From the NCBI GenBank assembly GCA_938003875.1, contig CALKWO010000119.1, forward strand, positions 1-17,593: a DNA stretch of 17,593 nucleotides. The letters run 5' to 3'. Positions 7,992 through 16,104 of the stretch are shown here, one piece after another (within the stretch, counting starts at the first letter, position 1; each line of letters opens with the position of its first letter). The translations under genes were made by a program, and so were the position numbers. The notes under the pieces are model-generated. The model searched no databases, had not been told where the DNA came from, and was given only the letters and a program-made list of their open reading frames with translations. Source of the DNA: an uncultured bacterium (GTDB lineage: Bacteria; Planctomycetota; Uabimicrobiia; Uabimicrobiales; JABWCH01).

Positions 7992-8183
7992 GTGATTGCA
8001 GAACGAAGAGAAGGTTCCAAAATCATCGCAAGTGTAGCCGTAGCTACTCTGAGGACGATTTTGGGTTCGCAACCAAATTATGCAAGATACATCGAAATTT
8101 TATACCAAAGAGATTTTTCGGATAGGCTCAATATCGGTTCTGCCTTATTCAATTTTATTGGCCTTGATTCAATTCTGGCTTGA
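7992..8183 (+). CDS. Doubtful small ORF
   Basis: A 63-residue frame starts at GTG 7992, with GAGGTG at 7975-7980 (11-base spacing), 55 bp after the orphan gene. It runs into the 3' end of the convergent gene at 8169. The peptide (MIAERREGSKIIASVAVATL start) matches no family I know. It could be a small partner of the upstream gene, a fragment of a broken gene, or chance. I see nothing else in 7937-8168. Confidence 0.25.
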   Translation: MIAERREGSKIIASVAVATLRTILGSQPNYARYIEILYQRDFSDRLNIGSALFNFIGLDSILA

Positions 8184-9212
8184 TCCCAGAGAATCATTCT
8201 TACCCCTCCTCCTCAACTTCATCAAAGACAACACGAAGTATCCGATAAAGATCAGGGAAAATACCATATAGATTTCGAGACGATAATCTGCTATCCCTTG
8301 CAATGCCTTATTCTCCTGCACCATCTTGAGGAGGCTTTCAATAAATTGAAGGATGCAAAAAAACAGTACCACCTTGGAAAGCCATACGCTGATCTCTGAG
8401 AGCCAGTTTTGTCTGCTAATTTGTTCATACTGGTATTTGCTTTGAATACTAGTGTTGATTTGTCCGATCCGATATTGAAATATTTGATAGAGAGCATCTA
8501 TGCCCATCACTTTTCGTCCGTGGGCCAGCCATTCCTGGTATGTTTCATAAACGGTTGTCATTGAGCCTTGAAGATTGTTGATTAATGTACTCATCTTATC
8601 GTGAAAAGACATAATTTCGTAAACACTTCGTTTGTCAATAGGTGCTTCATCAAACTCCTGGAGTGACTGATAGGAAATATGCAATAGATGGCGTTGATAA
8701 AGCAAAATTTCCAGCCAGATCAGGTAGTTAAGGTCGTTGTATTCCTCGCGGTTTTCTATAGCCTCTTGGCTGGCGTTTGCGGGCAGTCGTTGCCGTGTAA
8801 AATTCTGACGTTTCGATTGTGATTCTATCAGAAGCGCATTGCGTTTGAGGGAAAAGAAGGTATCCTTGCGAATGCTTAGATCAGAGTTAAGAAAATTGTT
8901 CAATGCCTCCTCTGTTATCCCACTTCCCAAAAATTCCAGTCCTGCATCAAGGGAGTAAAATTCTTTCTTGTTTTTATCTAGTAGAACCTTGATATTATCT
9001 CCGGCAAAACCTGCATCACGAACTACCGTAAAAATAAAAGCACTTGGTTCTGTACCCTGTTTATCGTCCTTTGGGTGATAGGAACATAAGTATCCTATTT
9101 TATTTCGGAGAAAATTCTGCATGTTGCTGCCGATGAGGGCGACCTTTTCTCTGCGGTAGCTTTGGCATAGGGCATGAACATCCGTATCCTGGACATTCAC
9201 GCGTAACGTCAT
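8169..9212 (-). CDS. Unrecognised protein with two C-terminal membrane helices
   Basis: 347 residues. The N-terminal 100 residues are mixed alpha/beta and the middle is largely helical (about 155-270). Two hydrophobic helices follow, at about 275-295 (VWLSKVVLFFCILQFIESLL) and 311-332 (YRLEIYMVFSLIFIGYFVLS), and the protein ends in a basic tail. A long soluble N-terminus plus a C-terminal helix pair recalls CorA-type topology, but the GMN motif is absent from the loop. I therefore do not call it a transporter. ATG at 9212 lies 5 bp after the stop of the gene at 9218-9619, so the two are almost certainly co-transcribed. Next to conflict-type genes it could be a membrane effector, which is speculation. 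Confidence 0.75.
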   Translation of the reverse strand: MTLRVNVQDTDVHALCQSYRREKVALIGSNMQNFLRNKIGYLCSYHPKDDKQGTEPSAFIFTVVRDAGFAGDNIKVLLDKNKKEFYSLDAGLEFLGSGITEEALNNFLNSDLSIRKDTFFSLKRNALLIESQSKRQNFTRQRLPANASQEAIENREEYNDLNYLIWLEILLYQRHLLHISYQSLQEFDEAPIDKRSVYEIMSFHDKMSTLINNLQGSMTTVYETYQEWLAHGRKVMGIDALYQIFQYRIGQINTSIQSKYQYEQISRQNWLSEISVWLSKVVLFFCILQFIESLLKMVQENKALQGIADYRLEIYMVFSLIFIGYFVLSLMKLRRRGKNDSLGSSQN

Positions 9213-9217
9213 AATTC

Positions 9218-9619
9218 CTACGCCTGTAGTAGCAAGGTGATGATAGCGGAAACTACCTTTGTTTTCTCTCCAAGAAAAGCAAACAAGCTATTCCATTCTC
9301 CCAGTGCCTTTTGTCGTAACTGAATTCTCATAAATATATTATTTTGAAGGTATACAGGAGCAAGGCGGCTATTTTCAATTTTGCAATAGTTTGCCAGAGT
9401 GGAGAATTCTTGTTGGGCATTTTCCTGGAAAAAAATAGCAAATTCTCTATTTTTTGTGAGACATTCAATCGCTTCTATCTCAGGCTTTTCCAAAAATTTT
9501 TGTTTCAACTGCTCTCTGGCCTCGAACTTGAGAAGATTCGCTTCGGCAACTTCTTGGATAGTGAAACTGACCGAAAAATAGAGAAAGACATTCTTTAATG
9601 AAAATTTTTCTGATTCCAT
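9218..9619 (-). CDS. Unrecognised small protein, partner of the two-TM protein
   Basis: 133 residues, mostly helical and charged in the middle (EAREQLKQKFLEKPEIEAIE), with a hydrophobic C-terminus (VVSAIITLLLQA). ATG at 9619 has AAAAGG upstream at good spacing. The stop lies 5 bp before the start of the 347-residue membrane protein, which suggests a two-gene operon and perhaps a complex. No family is recognised. A perfect hairpin lies 21 bp upstream of the start. Confidence 0.65.
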   Translation of the reverse strand: MESEKFSLKNVFLYFSVSFTIQEVAEANLLKFEAREQLKQKFLEKPEIEAIECLTKNREFAIFFQENAQQEFSTLANYCKIENSRLAPVYLQNNIFMRIQLRQKALGEWNSLFAFLGEKTKVVSAIITLLLQA

Positions 9620-9640
9620 GTTTTTTCCTTTTATTATATG

Positions 9641-9662
9641 AAGACGAGACTAGCCTCGTCTT
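9641..9662. promoter_or_regulatory. Perfect 8-bp inverted repeat upstream of the small gene
   Basis: Arms aagacgag and ctcgtctt flank the 6-base loop actagc, starting 21 bp before the start codon at 9619. No U-tract follows on either side, so an operator or an mRNA leader hairpin is more likely than a terminator. Apart from this hairpin and the doubtful ORF at 9830, I see nothing in 9620-10212. Confidence 0.45.
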
Positions 9663-9829
9663 ATATACTGAAAGATAAGCAACAACTTCGTATGTTACAC
9701 AAAAACAATTTTTTTAAACTTTATACTCATCCAATCAATTGCCGCTACAAGATACTCCGTTCTTTTGATTCCTTCCTTGTAATGCACCAGGCATAGATTA
9801 GATGATGAATTTTCAAGCCAAAAAATTTC

Positions 9830-10111
9830 TCAAAAAACAAGTTCTTTAACATAGAGCATTGTTGGCTGTCTAATGGGAAAAGTTGCCAAAAATTCATTGT
9901 AAAAATATCTACTTTCTTCTATACTGAAATGAGTAGTTTTTCTCTTTTCAAAGTAAAGCATAGTTTGATATAATCCGCATCTTGAAAGATTCAAATATGC
10001 TAAAAAATGATAAATTATATCCTCCAACTGATATTTCTTTATAGGAGTTACGCAGAGGATAAAAAAGCCTATGAAATCAAGGAAAATAAGAATAAAATAA
10101 GCTAAGAACAT
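9830..10111 (-). CDS. Doubtful small membrane-anchored protein
   Basis: A 93-residue frame starts at ATG 10111 with a strong N-terminal hydrophobic helix (MFLAYFILIFLDFIGFFILC). A soluble tail rich in Y, F and L follows. The same frame stays open upstream to 10264, overlapping the end of the deacetylase gene, but no ribosome site marks a longer start, and none clearly marks this one. The protein-like tail and the helix favour a real but unrecognised gene; the missing ribosome site argues against. Confidence 0.35.
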   Translation of the reverse strand: MFLAYFILIFLDFIGFFILCVTPIKKYQLEDIIYHFLAYLNLSRCGLYQTMLYFEKRKTTHFSIEESRYFYNEFLATFPIRQPTMLYVKELVF

Positions 10112-10212
10112 GACTCTATCTATAGTTTGTATTTTGAAGAGAAAATATGGGCCTGCACTGTTTTCTTCCACTGCCAGACAATGAGGTAAAAAAAACTTGG
10201 GCGCATTAGCGG

Positions 10213-11163
10213 TTACGCCCTTCTTGGTTTCACCTGAGCCGAATAATCTATTGCACTCCCACAAAGGATGTTGAGACAGATAGTGATATCATCGGTATGC
10301 AAACTCAATACCGAATCGTAATCGTCGCTGCGATAACCGCCAAAGAGAGTCAATGTGAGCGGTACTGGTTTTCCTAATTTTTTGCTGGCATTCAGAATCA
10401 TAGTATAAACCATATTACTGCTCTGAAGCCATTCTTCTGTAGTGCATTGGCCATCCATATCATCCCATTCGTGAGAATCCGCGCCATGAGGGAATACTAC
10501 GTAATGGATTTGCTGCGTTATCAGTTTTTCATAGAGAACAGATAAACGCTTCTGAAGGTCTTTGAGATAAAGCTTCCCCTCCCCATCAGGGTTGATGTTG
10601 CAACCCATTGGCACGGCTTGATTCAAATCCTTAACAAAACTCCGCGCATCTTCGATGGAATTGCCGAAATGTCCATCTAAATCAATATAGGCTCCTGATA
10701 TTCCGTATTCCCTGTACATCTTGACGGAAGCGATGACTTGCCCGCTAAAAGTGCAAAAACCGCTTCCACTATGAGGGTGAGCATGATGAAACCCGCTTGT
10801 GGGACTAAAAGTGATGTGTGACGGATTTAAAACCGCAAAACGAATCGCTTCGTATAAACTAGCGTTGGTATAGCGCACGCTGTCAGCAAACTGGACACTC
10901 CATTTTAGACCATTGGATTCGCATATTCCGCGAATTCCAGAAAAAAAACCATGAACGTATTCTTCTGTATGAGCCAGAAGAAAATCTTTCTTTTGGAAGG
11001 GCTGCCAGTCGCTATGGAGGTCGAAATAGTTCCATAACCCATGCTTTTGCAAAAATTCGATGAGCAGCTTAGGCTTCAATGGGCTTTTGGAAAAATTGTA
11101 ATTGTTGTCTTCTCTGAGTACCTGTTCAGGACGATAAAAAACCTGTATTTTATTTTTTCTCAT
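10213..11163 (-). CDS. Histone deacetylase / acetoin-utilisation superfamily deacetylase
   Basis: 316 residues, about the usual length for the family. Key sites are visible: the His pair H126-H127 in GFHHAHPHSGSGFCTFSG; zinc ligands D163 and H165 in IDLDGHFGNS; a third ligand D229 in FPHGADSHEWDD; and the catalytic tyrosine Y277 in FGGYRSDDY. The family hydrolyses acyl-amide bonds, for example on acetyl-lysine, polyamines or small acetylated compounds, using zinc. The DLDGHFGNS segment differs from the usual DxDxHHGxGT, so it belongs to a divergent subgroup and its substrate cannot be read from sequence. ATG at 11163 has only a weak AAGAG upstream. It follows ctaB on the same strand after a 123-bp gap and may be transcribed by readthrough. 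Confidence 0.85.
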   Translation of the reverse strand: MRKNKIQVFYRPEQVLREDNNYNFSKSPLKPKLLIEFLQKHGLWNYFDLHSDWQPFQKKDFLLAHTEEYVHGFFSGIRGICESNGLKWSVQFADSVRYTNASLYEAIRFAVLNPSHITFSPTSGFHHAHPHSGSGFCTFSGQVIASVKMYREYGISGAYIDLDGHFGNSIEDARSFVKDLNQAVPMGCNINPDGEGKLYLKDLQKRLSVLYEKLITQQIHYVVFPHGADSHEWDDMDGQCTTEEWLQSSNMVYTMILNASKKLGKPVPLTLTLFGGYRSDDYDSVLSLHTDDITICLNILCGSAIDYSAQVKPRRA

Positions 11164-11286
11164 TGAGTTACTCTTAGCGATGATTATTAAATAATTTCCC
11201 CATTTCTAACGGAATACAAGATATCTGGTTTTTGCCCTGAAAGGGTGGTATTTTTTAAAACCGCTTAAATGTCTATTCAATTTGCA

Positions 11287-12138
11287 TCATAGCATGACTG
11301 CCATGATAATCATAAGAACCAGTAACAGCATAGATGCATTTAAACAATGGAAAAGAAAGCGGTAACTATTTTTTTTACAATATCTTAGAGTATAGAAGGA
11401 AAATAATATTGATAATACAATAGCATTTCCCAATATCATCCTATGGAGAAATCTGCTATCAGGAAGGATAAACAATCTGGAGAACAAAGTTGAAACGGCA
11501 AACGCCAACACCCATAGAAATAAAAGCTTTTTGACAGTTATTTCCGATATAGAGTCTAGTATAGTAGGGATACCAGCATTTTTATAATCGTTTGGATAGG
11601 AGAGGATGATGAGCCATGTGTGAGGTACCTGCCAGATGGCAAGCAGAATCATGATATACCATATCTGTGGATGGAAAAAATCCCCTCCAGCCGCTAACCA
11701 GCCGATAGATGGTGGCAGCATACCGCTAATAACACCCGGCAGAAATGCAGGGCTGTTGTTTTTTTTGAAGGGGGTGTAGATTGCATTATACAGGATGATC
11801 GTGAATAGCCCTATGATTGCAGGAGCTATGGAGATAGACGACGCTATCAACAAGAGAAAGCCCGATATCATCAAGACAATGGTTTGAATCAGAGCCTGTG
11901 TATAAGAAATATCGCCAGAAGGAATCGGCCTCTTGCGAGTCCGTTCCATCATGGCATCCATGTTTCTATCCTGGCAATGATTCAGAGATGCTGCTCCTGC
12001 TGATAGCATAAATACGGATAGGGCTACTGGGAAAGCGGACAGCCTGTTTGCACAGAGTATGTATCCTAGAAAAGCCACGGTTGCACTCATAAGGCTCACA
12101 GGCATTTTTAATAATCTGATTCTGCTGCCAAGTCTCAA
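11287..12138 (-). CDS. ctaB: Protoheme IX farnesyltransferase (heme O synthase)
   Basis: This UbiA-superfamily membrane prenyltransferase transfers farnesyl to heme B to give heme O, the precursor of heme A in the oxidase. 283 residues with multiple hydrophobic helices. The prenyl-diphosphate/Mg site is clear: NHCQDRNMDAMMERTRKRP, the family N-x-x-x-D-x-x-x-D motif followed by RTxxRP. A second polar loop is LSYPNDYKNAGIPT. The start is TTG at 12138, with AGGA upstream at 9-base spacing. The next ATG (12105) would remove the first N-terminal segment, so TTG is preferred. It is the last gene of the oxidase cluster, 15 bp after coxB. No heme A synthase (ctaA) is present in the window. Confidence 0.92.
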   Translation of the reverse strand: MRLGSRIRLLKMPVSLMSATVAFLGYILCANRLSAFPVALSVFMLSAGAASLNHCQDRNMDAMMERTRKRPIPSGDISYTQALIQTIVLMISGFLLLIASSISIAPAIIGLFTIILYNAIYTPFKKNNSPAFLPGVISGMLPPSIGWLAAGGDFFHPQIWYIMILLAIWQVPHTWLIILSYPNDYKNAGIPTILDSISEITVKKLLFLWVLAFAVSTLFSRLFILPDSRFLHRMILGNAIVLSILFSFYTLRYCKKNSYRFLFHCLNASMLLLVLMIIMAVML

Positions 12139-12153
12139 GTTACTCTATCCTGT

Positions 12154-12747
12154 TTATTTTTTGTTCAGCCATTCGCTGTATTCGGACTCAGTAACGATAC
12201 GCAGCATCCCTGTCATGTCTGCATGACCTACACCGCAATATTCTGTACAGAAAATCGTATAATTACCAATCTTGTCTGCATAAAACCATGTGTATGTTTT
12301 CATGTTCTTGATAGCATCCATTTTTATTCTGAATGCTGGGATGAAAAGGCTGTGCAATACATCTAGGGATGTTATATTCAGCTTGATGGGTTTCCCTTGA
12401 GGAACGATGAGTACGCTTTCGGACTCCTTGTTGTTAGGGTAGCGAAAAACCCAGGCATACTGCATCCCTGTCACATCTATTTCTATTGCATCGGGAGGTA
12501 CGGTACGGAGTCCTATGTAAGATTGCCAGCCAATATAAAACATCCCCAGAGCGATTATTGTCGGTATCACAGTCCATATCAACTCGATTTTCCAGTTTGT
12601 TCTGATATCGGATGGTTCAGGGTGTTTGCTTGCCCTGTATTTGATGACAAAATAAACCATCGTAGCAGTGATGACCACAAGCAGAAAAAGACTGAAAACT
12701 ATGATATATATGAACGCATCGTCTACATATTTTACTGCATTTCCCAT
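12154..12747 (-). CDS. coxB: Cytochrome c oxidase subunit II
   Basis: 197 residues from ATG at 12747 (AGGTGA at 12752-12757); a longer in-frame start at 12771 would overlap the gene before it. Two N-terminal membrane helices (FIYIIVFSLFLLVVITATMV and IELIWTVIPTIIALGMFYIG) precede a periplasmic cupredoxin domain. CuA ligands are complete: the histidine in DVLHSLFIPAF and the cluster CTEYCGVGHADM with two Cys, Glu, His and Met. It accepts electrons from cytochrome c and passes them to heme a. There is no fused C-terminal cytochrome c domain, so this is an aa3 rather than a caa3 arrangement. No cytochrome c gene is seen nearby. Confidence 0.93.
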   Translation of the reverse strand: MGNAVKYVDDAFIYIIVFSLFLLVVITATMVYFVIKYRASKHPEPSDIRTNWKIELIWTVIPTIIALGMFYIGWQSYIGLRTVPPDAIEIDVTGMQYAWVFRYPNNKESESVLIVPQGKPIKLNITSLDVLHSLFIPAFRIKMDAIKNMKTYTWFYADKIGNYTIFCTEYCGVGHADMTGMLRIVTESEYSEWLNKK

Positions 12748-12751
12748 ATTT

Positions 12752-13039
12752 TCACCTGTAAGCGATATCAAAAAATGTAAAACCTATGAACATCGCTAAA
12801 ATCAATATTGTTGTTATGAAAGTGATAGTGACCCTTTTTCCTGCCTGTATTATATGCATAAAGAACAGCAGGACAAAAGCTGCTTTTAACGATGCAATGG
12901 CAAGAGCCGCCCAGATTCTAAAAATTCCCAGGTCTACTCTGGATATTGCTACCGTTATGCCGGTCAGTACCAACAATAAAAATAATATGAATGACAGACC
13001 TTTATACGATAATGTATGCTCATGACTCGTATTTTCCAT
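12752..13039 (-). CDS. Cytochrome c oxidase subunit IV family protein
   Basis: 95 residues from ATG at 13039 (GAGGA at 13045-13049); an ATG at 13051 lacks a ribosome site. Three hydrophobic helices (GLSFILFLLLVLTGITVAI, IWAALAIASLKAAFVLLFFM, ITFITTILILAMFIGFTFF) and the position between coxC and coxB match the small bacterial COX4-type (CyoD-like) subunit that stabilises the core. The stop lies 4 bp before the coxB start, so the two are likely translationally coupled. Confidence 0.85.
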   Translation of the reverse strand: MENTSHEHTLSYKGLSFILFLLLVLTGITVAISRVDLGIFRIWAALAIASLKAAFVLLFFMHIIQAGKRVTITFITTILILAMFIGFTFFDIAYR

Positions 13040-13070
13040 TGATATCCTCATGTTTATCGCATGGAGCGAC

Positions 13071-13670
13071 TCAAAGAATCAAATAGAACAAAGGGAACAA
13101 AAATATCCATATAACGTCAATAAGATGCCAGTAAAGCCCTGAATTGTCCAGAGTGATGAAGTCTTTTGCGTTGATCCGATCTGACCAGCACAAGAAGAAG
13201 CATACTCCTATCACAATAAGCCCGATCAGAAGATGGAGAGCGTGAAGGCCTGTCATCGTAAAGTAAAGTCCAAAGAATATGACCAGACCTTTAGCCGATT
13301 GTTCCATGTAAGCTGAGCCAGGATATATACCGTGTTGGAATTTATGATTCCATTCGATATATTTATTGCACAGGAATAGGATTCCAAAGAACACTGTCAG
13401 ACCAAGCAGTAGGAGAACGAGTTTTTTGGAATTTTTACGCATGGCTTCAATAGAACATGCCACAGTAAAGCTGCTCAAAAGTAGAATTACAGTGTTCATT
13501 GTTCCCAAAAAGAGATCAAGCTGCTTGCCTCCTGAGATGAAGAATGTTGTATATTGGTAATAATAAGCAGCATAGAGAACAAACAGCCCTCCAAACAACA
13601 TCAGCTCCGAATATAAAAAAAGCCACATGCCAAATTTAGAGCCTGTATTGTCTACATGATGTTCGCTCAT
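13071..13670 (-). CDS. coxC: Cytochrome c oxidase subunit III
   Basis: 199 residues with five predicted membrane helices, typical of the short bacterial form. Recognisable segments are KFGMWLFLYSELMLFGGLF near the start, FFGLYFTMTGLHALHLLIGL and the C-terminal WHLIDVIWIFLFPLFYL. The subunit carries no metal and stabilises subunit I and its proton uptake. The start at 13670 is one base after the coxA stop, with an AAAGGGG ribosome site inside the end of coxA. Confidence 0.93.
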   Translation of the reverse strand: MSEHHVDNTGSKFGMWLFLYSELMLFGGLFVLYAAYYYQYTTFFISGGKQLDLFLGTMNTVILLLSSFTVACSIEAMRKNSKKLVLLLLGLTVFFGILFLCNKYIEWNHKFQHGIYPGSAYMEQSAKGLVIFFGLYFTMTGLHALHLLIGLIVIGVCFFLCWSDRINAKDFITLDNSGLYWHLIDVIWIFLFPLFYLIL

Positions 13671-13671
13671 A

Positions 13672-15318
13672 TCATACCCCTTTATTAGCAGAATTGCCAG
13701 ACGATTTCATTTCATGAAATTTTTTAGGGAAATCGTATGGATATGAATTAACAACAGGCTCGTGTACAAAATTTTTGAGAGGAGGAGGAGATGGCACGTA
13801 CCATTCCAGTGTTGTTCCGCCCCATGGATCAGCAGGAACGCTTTCTTTACGGCGAAAACTGGCAAGCAAATTTATCAGTACGACAACAAGACCGCCCACC
13901 ATGATATAGGCTCCGATTCCTGCGAAAAAGTTCATGGGCTGTAATTCTGGCAAATAGGTGTAATAACGGCGAGGCATTCCTTTTAAACCCAATATGAACA
14001 TGGGCATATAGTGCATGATAAAACCAACTGTTAGCAGGATCGTTCCTGTGTAAGCTGCTTTGAAATTGTACATGCGTCCAAAAAATTTGGGCCACCAGAA
14101 ATGCAATCCTGCGAGGAAGGCAAATCCCGTTCCGCCGAACATGACAAAATGGAAGTGTCCTACGATGAAATGGGTGTCGTGTATATGCACATTAGGCCCT
14201 GCCGCCCCCTGAATGAGGCCCGTGAATCCTCCGACGCAAAACAGGAATACAAAGCATAACGCAAACAATAGTGGAGGGGCTACATAAATAGAGCCTTTAT
14301 ATAGGGTTGACACCCAATTGAAGACTTTGATAGCACTAGGTATAGCCACCAGGAATGTCAGCAAGGAGAATACCAGGACAGCCACATCGCTCATGCCGCT
14401 TACGAACATGTGGTGTGCCCAGACAAGGGACCCAACGATAGCGATAGCCATACTGGATGCGACAATCGCCTTATAGCCAAAGATAGACTTACGAGCAAAT
14501 ACAGGGAATATTTCGGAAATGATCCCCATCGCAGGCAAAATCATGATATATACAGCAGGATGAGAATACATCCAGAACAAGTGCTGGTATAAAAGAGGGT
14601 CGCCTCCTTTGGACGGATCGAATAGTCCGACTCCAAAAAGCCTCTCGAAAATCACCACGAGCAAAGTCACTCCAACGATAGGAGTTGCCAGCAATTGAAC
14701 CCAGGATGTAGCATATATCGACCACGTAAAAAGAGGCAACTGCATCCATCCCATGTCATCCTTACGCATGCGATGGATGGTAGTAATGAAGTTAAGCCCC
14801 GTAATCATGGAGGAAATCCCTAGAATGAACACCGCAAAAACACTGAGCGTGACACCTGTTTGAGTATTTATGCTAAAAGGGACATAGAAAGTCCATCCTG
14901 TATCGGGGATGCCTTTGAGAAAAAGAGATACAATTGCCAGTATTCCTCCTGCTATATACAGATACCAGGAAAGAAGGTTCAGCTTGGGGAAGAAGACATC
15001 GTCAGCTCCAATTTGTATAGGCAGCAGGAAATTTCCAAAAATGGAAGGGATTGCAGGGATGATAAACAAAAAAATCATGATCACCCCGTGAAGCGTAAAC
15101 AAGGCATTGTAGGTCTGGGCTTCCATGAGTTTTGGGTTTACGAACATCAGATTGGTGCGTATGAGTATCCCTAAAACTATGCCGATAGAAAACCAGAGCA
15201 TGATAACCAGAAGATACATGATGCCTATTCTCTTGTGATCTGTGGTTAAAAGCCATGCCCAGATTCCTTTTAAGCGATTGGATGAGGGCGTTTGATAAAA
15301 AGAAGGTTCTTCGGACAT
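13672..15318 (-). CDS. coxA: Cytochrome c oxidase subunit I, A2-type
   Basis: 548 residues with twelve or so membrane helices; this is the catalytic subunit that reduces O2 to water and pumps protons. Heme a ligands are H77 (TLHGVIM) and H390; the heme a3 ligand is H388 (VGHFHFVMFGG). CuB ligands are H253 and H302-H303 (VWAHHMFVSGM). The K-channel lysine is in SAIKVFNW, and the D-channel entry aspartate is in IQIGADDVFFPKLN. The helix VI motif is YSHPAVY at 251-257: the usual HPEVY glutamate is replaced by alanine, with the Tyr-Ser pair that defines A2-type oxidases such as that of Rhodothermus marinus. ATG at 15318 follows AAGGTG. It lies 20 bp after the SCO gene and 1 bp before coxC. Confidence 0.97.
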   Translation of the reverse strand: MSEEPSFYQTPSSNRLKGIWAWLLTTDHKRIGIMYLLVIMLWFSIGIVLGILIRTNLMFVNPKLMEAQTYNALFTLHGVIMIFLFIIPAIPSIFGNFLLPIQIGADDVFFPKLNLLSWYLYIAGGILAIVSLFLKGIPDTGWTFYVPFSINTQTGVTLSVFAVFILGISSMITGLNFITTIHRMRKDDMGWMQLPLFTWSIYATSWVQLLATPIVGVTLLVVIFERLFGVGLFDPSKGGDPLLYQHLFWMYSHPAVYIMILPAMGIISEIFPVFARKSIFGYKAIVASSMAIAIVGSLVWAHHMFVSGMSDVAVLVFSLLTFLVAIPSAIKVFNWVSTLYKGSIYVAPPLLFALCFVFLFCVGGFTGLIQGAAGPNVHIHDTHFIVGHFHFVMFGGTGFAFLAGLHFWWPKFFGRMYNFKAAYTGTILLTVGFIMHYMPMFILGLKGMPRRYYTYLPELQPMNFFAGIGAYIMVGGLVVVLINLLASFRRKESVPADPWGGTTLEWYVPSPPPLKNFVHEPVVNSYPYDFPKKFHEMKSSGNSANKGV

Positions 15319-15338
15319 AAAAGCACACCTTATATAGT

Positions 15339-16088
15339 TTATTTTCTTTTTTTTCTCAGTAAGAAGAACATCGCCACTCCCAACGTGAGCAGTATAGCGA
15401 TAACGATATAGCGAACAAGGTTGAATGCGTATGCCCTCTTTTCTGGTTCATAACTGAAACAATACGAAATTAATTTCCTGATGGATAAGGATGGGGTTCC
15501 CTTGGATGCCTCTGTCAGTGCCATTCCTATATCAAAAGGTAAAAAAGATGGGCCATATAGATACCTTATGACAGTACCATCCTTGGAAAGAATAACGATG
15601 GCATTAGGATGTTCATATATATGCTTTTCTACACGGTTGAAATAGTAGCCTATAGAATTTGTAAAAAGCTTTATATTTTCAACATCCCCTGTCAAAAATT
15701 TCCAATCGTCTTCGGGAAATCCTTTTTTCAATAGCTTAAAATAGTTATTCTTTGTTGTAGCTGCGTTTTCCGTATTTTCTTCATGATCAAAGCTCAGGGA
15801 AAGCACTCGATAGTCTTTGCCAGGGATTAAAGGAACATTATTCAAGGCAGTAGAAAGGCTGGAGAGCATTGTTCCACATGATCCAGGACAATGATAATAT
15901 ACAGGAAGAACGATTGTGGGTTTGTCTATATAACTCCCTAAAGTTAGCCTATTCCCTTTTTCATCATGAAAAGCCAAATCAAGGGAAACCTTGTTTCCCA
16001 AATTCTCACTGACACTTACAAGTTGTGGCTCAACAGCATTCAACACAAAAATCAAAAATCCCAAAATTAACATTGTCTGTAGTTTCAT
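15339..16088 (-). CDS. SCO1/SenC-family copper chaperone
   Basis: 249 residues with a thioredoxin fold. An N-terminal hydrophobic segment (MLILGFLIFVLNAV) acts as signal or anchor. The copper-binding CxxxC is at C67-C71 (YHCPGSC), with the conserved distal histidine at about H160 (YEHPNAIVILSKDG). A C-terminal membrane helix (IVIAILLTLGVAMFFLL) and basic tail anchor the domain outside the membrane. SCO proteins load copper into the CuA site of subunit II, which fits its place directly upstream of coxA (20-bp gap). Only a weak CAGG precedes ATG at 16088. Confidence 0.92.
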   Translation of the reverse strand: MKLQTMLILGFLIFVLNAVEPQLVSVSENLGNKVSLDLAFHDEKGNRLTLGSYIDKPTIVLPVYYHCPGSCGTMLSSLSTALNNVPLIPGKDYRVLSLSFDHEENTENAATTKNNYFKLLKKGFPEDDWKFLTGDVENIKLFTNSIGYYFNRVEKHIYEHPNAIVILSKDGTVIRYLYGPSFLPFDIGMALTEASKGTPSLSIRKLISYCFSYEPEKRAYAFNLVRYIVIAILLTLGVAMFFLLRKKRK

Positions 16089-16104
16089 ATTTTATGCCTG
16101 CAAA

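Noticed and set aside
8080..8271. 63-codon plus-strand frame
   Set aside because: It overlaps the end of the convergent membrane-protein gene and the small ORF at 7992, with no ribosome site or family match.
8169..9212. CorA-type magnesium transporter
   Set aside because: The topology is similar, but no GMN motif follows the first membrane helix and the rest does not match.
11220..11260. Intrinsic terminator after ctaB
   Set aside because: The ccctgaaaggg hairpin has only a four-base stem, and its T-run follows on the plus strand, the wrong direction for ctaB.
12748..12771. Longer coxB starting at 12771
   Set aside because: It would overlap the subunit IV gene and lacks a ribosome site; ATG at 12747 has AGGTGA.
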